The notes under the pieces are model-generated. The model did no database searches. It worked only from the letters and a program-made list of their open reading frames with translations, and was not told the origin of the DNA. 10,901 nt of DNA from JBBRSC01 sp038245795 (GTDB taxonomy: Bacteria; Actinomycetota; Acidimicrobiia; Acidimicrobiales; Microtrichaceae). A program made the translations under genes and the position numbers. The stretch lies in NCBI GenBank assembly GCA_038245795.1, contig JBBRSC010000098.1, positions 1 to 10,901 of the forward strand, written 5' to 3'. Positions 6,896 to 10,901 of this stretch are shown here, one piece after another. Every line of letters begins with the position of its first letter. The stretch's first letter is position 1.

Positions 6896-7666
6896 TCACC
6901 ACTGGAGCTTGTCGATCGTCGTGCGACCGGCAGAGGGTGGACCGTCACGCACGATGCGGCCGCCCGACAGCTCAATGACCCGATCTGCCACCCTGGAGAT
7001 CTCCCGGTTGTGGGTGACGACGAGCGTGGTCGTGCCCGCCAGGGAGTGATCCCACAGCAGCTCGAGGATCTGCACCCCCGTATGGAAGTCGAGTTCGCCG
7101 GTGGGCTCATCAGCCAGCAGGATCGGGTTGCCGGTCGCGAGTGCGCGGGCAATGGCCACTCGTTGTTGTTCGCCGCCCGACAGCTGATGGGGGAAGTGGT
7201 CGACACGATCTCTCAGCCCAACCTTGCCCAGCATTTCGTGGGCGATGCCCCAAGGATCGTCTCGTCCAGCGACCTCGGCCCCGAACGAGACGTTCTCCGT
7301 GGCCGTGAGTCCGGGAAAGAGGTTGAAACTCTGGAACACGAACGACACTGCGTGCCGACGGATGGCGAACCGTTCCTTCCGTGTCGCTGTCGTGATGTCC
7401 TGCCCGGCGATTCGGACATGCCCCTCACTGGGCGTGTCGAGAGCGCCGACGAGGTTCAGCAAGGTGGTTTTCCCGCAGCCCGACGGTCCGAGGATGACGA
7501 CGAACTCCGATGCGTCCGCGTGGAAGTTGATCCCTTCGAGTGCCGTGACGACCCCGCCGCCGACGGTGTATCGCTTGGCGACATCGTCAAGATCGATGCG
7601 ACGGGCGGGCGATTCCGCATCGACGGATCGAACGTCGCAGGACCGGCCACTGTCGTCGTCGATCAT
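6896..7666 (-). CDS. ABC transporter ATP-binding protein, MacB/LolD type
   Basis: The 256-residue protein has Walker A GPSGCGKT at 60-67, a Q-loop (FVFQSFNLFP, Q112), signature LSGGEQQR at 162-169, Walker B ILLADEP at 182-188 with the D-loop GELD, and the H-loop His at 219 (VVTHN). FPGLTATENV at 117-126 is characteristic of the LolD/MacB/FtsE group. It binds and hydrolyses ATP at the cytosolic face to drive the FtsX-like permease encoded 74 bases downstream (26 bases to the likely original start). The N-terminus is about 20 residues longer than typical LolD, but ATG at 7664-7666 has AGGA seven bases upstream and is a good start. All catalytic motifs are intact. Confidence 0.93.
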   Translation of the reverse strand: MIDDDSGRSCDVRSVDAESPARRIDLDDVAKRYTVGGGVVTALEGINFHADASEFVVILGPSGCGKTTLLNLVGALDTPSEGHVRIAGQDITTATRKERFAIRRHAVSFVFQSFNLFPGLTATENVSFGAEVAGRDDPWGIAHEMLGKVGLRDRVDHFPHQLSGGEQQRVAIARALATGNPILLADEPTGELDFHTGVQILELLWDHSLAGTTTLVVTHNREISRVADRVIELSGGRIVRDGPPSAGRTTIDKLQW

Positions 7667-7795
7667 GGACCCATCCTGCGGTCACCTGAGGTTGCCGGAA
7701 AGGGCCAAAGGACCCTGTAGCCGTGAGTGAGCCCGCCTCTTGAGACCGGAATTCGGTTCGTCTCGATCCGATGCACTGATCTCGGAGTTGAGGAA
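7667..7795. other. Intergenic region between SDR gene and ABC ATPase gene
   Basis: These 129 bases separate two minus-strand genes and probably contain the end of one transcript and the promoter of the ABC operon. Visible structure includes an imperfect inverted repeat GAGACCG...CGG...GTCTC (7742-7763), an ACTGAT/ATCAGT pair overlapping the SDR stop (7775-7800), and AGGGCC-AAA-GGACCCT with one bulge (7701-7716). None has a T tract, and no confident -10/-35 pair was found. Confidence 0.35.
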
Positions 7796-8797
7796 TCAGT
7801 CGAGGGTGGCGCGCAGAGCCTCGAGGGAGGAGTACTCCGGCTGCCATCCCAGATCGCGTTTCGCCCGGGTCGTGTCGACGATGCTGGGGTGACTCAACGC
7901 CTCGAACCATTCGGTGATCGGTGGCAGGAACGTCGGGGTTGGCAGTGACGCCAGTACGCGCGCGACGCGCTGGGTGATACCCACCGGGAACGGCAGGGGG
8001 GTCACACCGAGTTCTCGCGCAACGTCCTGCGCAGTGACGATTCCGTCGCCCGCGATGTTGTAGGTCCCCGCCGGCCCGTTTGCCACGATGCACAACACCA
8101 GCGCCTGGCCCACGTCGTCTTCGTGAATGAACTGCATCGGGATGGCAGGAACGAAAACGGGCAGGTCGATGGGAAATATGTCGACCGCTCCGAACGCTCC
8201 GCGGAGGAGCGGCTTGAACACGTTCGGCACCAGGTCTTTCGCCCCGGCCGCGTGCGGTCCCAGCACAATCGGTGGGCGCAGAACGTAGAGCGCGATCTCT
8301 GGATGGGCTGAGGCCTCCGCAGCCAGCAGTAACTCCAGTTCGGCCTTCTCCTCTGCGTAGAAGAACCGCGAGTCCGGTCGGATCGGCCAGTCCTCGTCCA
8401 TCCCGATCGGATTGTCCGAATGGAAGCCATAGGCGGCAGCGGAGGAGGAGTAGACGAACCGGTCCGCACCAGCGGCAGCGGCCGCCCGGAATGCGTTGAG
8501 GGTGCCGTCGATGTTGATGCTGCGCGTGGTCTCGCGCGAGGCCGTCCCGGTGATGAGAAAGGCGAGGTGAACAACCACATCAGCGCCGCGGAAGGCTTGC
8601 TCGAGGGCGGCAGGATCGCGGACGTCGCCTCGGTGATAGGTCATCTTTGACCAGCCGTAGTCAGCCGGGTCGAACTCGCGTCGGGCCACGCCGACGATTT
8701 GTCCGATGCGGTCGTCGGCCTCGAGCAACGGAACGAGGCCGAACCCGAATGTTCCCGTTGGACCCGTCACCGCAACCCTCAGTCGGCGCCTACTCAC
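7796..8797 (-). CDS. NAD-dependent epimerase/dehydratase family protein (extended SDR)
   Basis: The 333-residue protein has the Rossmann dinucleotide motif TGPTGTFG at 11-18 (the TGxxGxxG pattern of extended SDRs), GDVRD near 57-61, VHLAF at 76-80, the catalytic region YSSSAAAYG at 116-124 and the Y147-x3-K151 pair (YAEEK). The RPPIVLGP segment at 174-181 and an IHEDDVGQAL stretch at 224-232 are typical of the substrate-binding half. Such enzymes oxidise, reduce or epimerise sugar-nucleotides, steroids or other alcohols with NAD(P). The actual substrate is not evident. The start is GTG at 8795-8797 with a weak GAAGAA upstream; the glycine-rich motif ten residues in leaves little room for a later start. 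It follows the P450 gene by 170 bp, so shared function is possible but not proved. Confidence 0.92.
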   Translation of the reverse strand: MSRRRLRVAVTGPTGTFGFGLVPLLEADDRIGQIVGVARREFDPADYGWSKMTYHRGDVRDPAALEQAFRGADVVVHLAFLITGTASRETTRSINIDGTLNAFRAAAAAGADRFVYSSSAAAYGFHSDNPIGMDEDWPIRPDSRFFYAEEKAELELLLAAEASAHPEIALYVLRPPIVLGPHAAGAKDLVPNVFKPLLRGAFGAVDIFPIDLPVFVPAIPMQFIHEDDVGQALVLCIVANGPAGTYNIAGDGIVTAQDVARELGVTPLPFPVGITQRVARVLASLPTPTFLPPITEWFEALSHPSIVDTTRAKRDLGWQPEYSSLEALRATLD

Positions 8798-8868
8798 GGC
8801 GTGTTCTTCGGGTTCGAATACATGTCATGTTCACCGCAATTCGTCACAGAGCTCGAACGTACATCGAT

Positions 8869-8883
8869 GCAGGACGGTCCTGC
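8869..8883. promoter_or_regulatory. Inverted repeat between P450 and SDR genes
   Basis: GCAGGAC and GTCCTGC form seven-base arms around a single G, perfectly symmetrical. It lies 85 bases beyond the P450 stop and about 72 bases before the SDR start. It could be an operator for the SDR gene, or a stem (six pairs with a CGG loop) acting as a terminator, although no T tract follows on the transcribed strand. The rest of the 170-bp gap shows no confident promoter. Confidence 0.3.
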
Positions 8884-8967
8884 GCCCAGAACGCGACGGT
8901 TCCGTTCGGAAATCGCCCTCAACCCGCGGCGAAACCACCGAGCATTCCGACCGGATCAGACCACCAC

Positions 8968-10323
8968 CTATGACCGGCGGGCGGAGACTCGCAGCCTGGC
9001 TCCCCCGGCGGGCCGGTTGACGACCATTCCGACCGGTGTTGGTGGAGCGTCGGCGGTGGTGGAGACGTCGAGGCGCTGCGCGATCCGCGAGATCATCAGA
9101 GTGAGTTCCATCTGCGCGAGCGCGAATCCGATGCAATTGCGTGCCCCATGGCCGAACGGGACCCACGCGCTGTCGATCACAGCAGACTGCTCAGGTGTCG
9201 GGTCGCGGAAACGGTCGGGATCAAACCGCAATGGGTCGGGCCACGCCTCTGGATCACGCCCTGCGAGATGTGCCGACCACAAGATCAGTGTCCCCGTGGG
9301 AATCAGATGGCCACCGAGATGAATATCGCTCGCGGCCTCGCGGGGAGCGATGGCTCCAGCAGGGTGGAGGCGTAGCGTCTCGCGCATCACCCGCTGGGCA
9401 AGATCGAGCTGTTGGAACGTCGTTGCGTTCGACACGGTCGTGTCAGCCGAGGGGAGCCCGAGCACGTCATCGGCTTCAACCCGAAGGGCGTCCCAGATGC
9501 CGGGCTCCAGAACTGAGCGCCACAACATCCACGTGAGCGACGCAACAGTGGTGTTGTAGCCCGCACCGATCAGTGTGACCACCTGGTCGCGGATCTCTGC
9601 GTCGCTGAGCGTGCCGTCGCGCACAAGGGTGTCGAGAACGTCGAGCGGATCGCCCGGGTCCGCACCTTGGAGATCTGCGATCTCAGCGGTGATGATGGCG
9701 TCGAGCGTTCGCCGGTCTGCGTTCACTCGGGAGCGGGCGGTGAACGGGAACGGGTGGGGGAACTGACGCCACGCAGACGACTCGAGATAGGCCTGAGGAC
9801 GTTCGAACAAGGTTCCGATCTCGTCGGCTCTGGTAGCAAAGCGGTCTCCGAAGAACGCTCGGACCGTGACAGACAGCACCAGGGACCGAACGATCGGGGC
9901 AAGGTCAATCAGGTCGCCTTCATGACAGGTTTCCAGGAGTCGATCGATCGCGATGTCGGATTGCTCGATGATCATCGGGATCCAACCGTTGAGCCGGCGT
10001 CGACTGAATGCCGTTTGGACAGCAGATCGGCGGCGGCGATGCTCGGCTCCATCAGAGACGAGCAACGACTTGTCGCCCACGACGAAACCCAGAACGTTGA
10101 ACTTGTGATTCCAGCGGAACGAATCGGTCGAGGTAGCGAACAACTCTCTCAACGCCTTGGGGTCCCCAACGATCGCCAGTCTCGCTGGCCCGAACCCGAG
10201 TCGACACATCGGACCAAACGTGTCGCGGAGCTCGTCAAGCACGAGGTGCGGATCGCTCAAGAGCTGGCGTAGATAACGGAGATGGGCGATGCCGGTGGGA
10301 CGAGGCAGCAATGTGTCGACCAT
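8968..10323 (-). CDS. Cytochrome P450
   Basis: The 451-residue protein has the I-helix oxygen-activating motif AGYNTT at 254-259, the K-helix ExxR (E315, R318), a PERF-like FDPDRF at 367-372 and the heme loop FGHGARNCIG at 390-399, with Cys397 as the axial thiolate ligand. Length and motif spacing match a soluble, full-length bacterial P450 with no fused reductase, so it would need separate ferredoxin and reductase partners, which are not in the window. It would insert one oxygen atom into a hydrophobic substrate; the C-helix region HRRRRS (95-100) lacks the more common Trp. No membrane anchor is seen. ATG at 10321-10323 is well supported by GGAAG two bases before it and GAGGAG further upstream, and an in-frame TGA lies just upstream. 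Subfamily and substrate are not identifiable by eye. Confidence 0.96.
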   Translation of the reverse strand: MVDTLLPRPTGIAHLRYLRQLLSDPHLVLDELRDTFGPMCRLGFGPARLAIVGDPKALRELFATSTDSFRWNHKFNVLGFVVGDKSLLVSDGAEHRRRRSAVQTAFSRRRLNGWIPMIIEQSDIAIDRLLETCHEGDLIDLAPIVRSLVLSVTVRAFFGDRFATRADEIGTLFERPQAYLESSAWRQFPHPFPFTARSRVNADRRTLDAIITAEIADLQGADPGDPLDVLDTLVRDGTLSDAEIRDQVVTLIGAGYNTTVASLTWMLWRSVLEPGIWDALRVEADDVLGLPSADTTVSNATTFQQLDLAQRVMRETLRLHPAGAIAPREAASDIHLGGHLIPTGTLILWSAHLAGRDPEAWPDPLRFDPDRFRDPTPEQSAVIDSAWVPFGHGARNCIGFALAQMELTLMISRIAQRLDVSTTADAPPTPVGMVVNRPAGGARLRVSARRS

Positions 10324-10452
10324 GTCTTCCGCTCCTCGTGTTCGGGGCGTTGACCATCATGTCGCATATAGGGCGTTGTCCGCTGAAGACCTGGTGACGA
10401 TGCTCGTGGCCACGCTGATGCTCATCAGTGCGGCCGTGTGACGATCGGGTCG
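10324..10452. promoter_or_regulatory. P450 upstream region with AT-rich -10-like element and palindrome
   Basis: This 129-bp gap precedes the P450 gene on the minus strand. TATATG (10365-10370, minus strand) is the most AT-rich hexamer nearby and sits about 42 bases before the P450 start, suitable for a -10 element, but no good -35 is found at 16-18 bases. Further upstream, CTGATG-CT-CATCAG (10415-10428) is an inverted repeat with six-base arms, placed where an operator or the end of the preceding transcript could be. Confidence 0.35.
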
Positions 10453-10901
10453 CTAGCCGTTGGTCTCTGTCGCTGAACTGGTCGGCATGAGACCGTCCGG
10501 CACATCGGACGAGATGACCGAGGCGTGCCAACGCGCCTCGCGCCACCCCTCGGGCGTCCGTTTCAAGACGATGGTTGCAATGCACTCGAACGATGCGACC
10601 AGCCCGTTCACACTGAGAGTTTGACGAAAGTCGAGCACGGAGTACCCGAGGTCGTCGCTCTGGACTGCCTCGTAGCCGAGCACCTCGCTGTCGGTCTGGG
10701 CCTGCATCTCTGACAGCGTCCCGAAGAGCCCCCGGAACCACGCTTCCCACTCGACCCGCGTCCTGATGGGCACCGGAGCGCCGGAGGGATCGACATCAAC
10801 GATGCCGAAATCGTCGTCGCACAGTCGGGACAGGGTGTCGAAGTCGTGGTCGCGGACGCAGCGAAGGAGCATGAGGGTCTCGGCGAACAACGGCCGATCC
10901 A
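10453..10901 (-). CDS. SnoaL/NTF2-like domain protein, 5' end outside window
   Basis: The minus-strand frame is open to the right edge, so the start is probably beyond the window; a TTG at 10888-10890 would give 145 residues but lacks support. The visible sequence starts with a helical CVRDHDFDTLSRLCDDDFGIVD, continues with EWEAWFRGLFGTL, and ends with strands including ASFECIATIVLKR and GWREARWHASVIS. This helix-then-sheet pattern and the final W-x-x-x-x-W-H-A-S are typical of SnoaL-like/DUF4440 proteins of the NTF2 fold. Members include polyketide cyclases and steroid isomerases, but many have no known function, and no catalytic residue can be assigned confidently here. The neighbouring P450 gene lies 129 bp downstream on the same strand. 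Confidence 0.75.
   Translation of the reverse strand, partial: DRPLFAETLMLLRCVRDHDFDTLSRLCDDDFGIVDVDPSGAPVPIRTRVEWEAWFRGLFGTLSEMQAQTDSEVLGYEAVQSDDLGYSVLDFRQTLSVNGLVASFECIATIVLKRTPEGWREARWHASVISSDVPDGLMPTSSATETNG

Noticed and set aside
7742..7763. Imperfect GAGACCG/CGG-GTCTC inverted repeat as a rho-independent terminator
   Set aside because: The stem is interrupted by four extra bases and no T tract follows on either strand, so it is mentioned only as structure in the spacer.
8820..8830. CATGTCATGT tandem five-base repeat before the SDR gene
   Set aside because: Two copies of a five-base word are too short to support a repeat or operator call.

Overview
The window is about 10.9 kb of GC-rich DNA with strong G/C preference at third codon positions, frequent GTG starts and tight gene packing. 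This fits a high-GC actinobacterium; the protein styles would suit Acidimicrobiia (Ilumatobacter-like) or a relative, but that placement is an impression from composition and families, not a search result. No rRNA, tRNA, CRISPR array, insertion sequence or integrase was seen.

Left part, plus strand (2-2232): the 3' portion of an MgtA-type Mg2+ P-type ATPase, cut by the window edge, followed by a flippase-like integral membrane protein of the lysylphosphatidylglycerol synthase TM family. The two overlap by a GTGA junction. The ATPase reading frame carries an unusual Arg/His-rich tail of about 60-70 residues in a zone where base composition favours a different frame.

Middle, minus strand (2293-4160): a DrrAB-type ABC exporter (ATPase then ABC-2 permease, overlapping by ATGA), converging on the plus-strand pair. 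Upstream is a 306-bp non-coding stretch with a perfect 12-bp palindrome just before the ATPase start.

Middle-right, minus strand (4467-7666): a MacB/LolD-type ABC ATPase and a long two-module FtsX-like permease. The permease's conserved N-terminal Trp-Arg-Asp-Leu-Arg-Arg-Arg-Trp segment is present in the DNA, but an in-frame TAG sits exactly where the first Trp is expected, five codons after an ATG. The gene can only be read intact from a GTG 48 bases further on. This is the most notable observation in the window.

Right part, minus strand (7796-10901): an extended SDR (NAD-dependent epimerase/dehydratase-like), a cytochrome P450 with all key motifs, and the C-terminal part of an NTF2/SnoaL-like protein running off the window. 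All minus-strand genes point leftward in the order SnoaL-like, P450, SDR, MacB-type ATPase, FtsX-like permease, DrrA, DrrB, with gaps of about 130-310 bp between the sub-groups, so several transcription units are likely. Oxidative/reductive enzymes next to two exporters could suggest modification and export of a small molecule or lipid, but no biosynthetic core gene is visible. I did not find a convincing undescribed system; the findings are local oddities worth checking.
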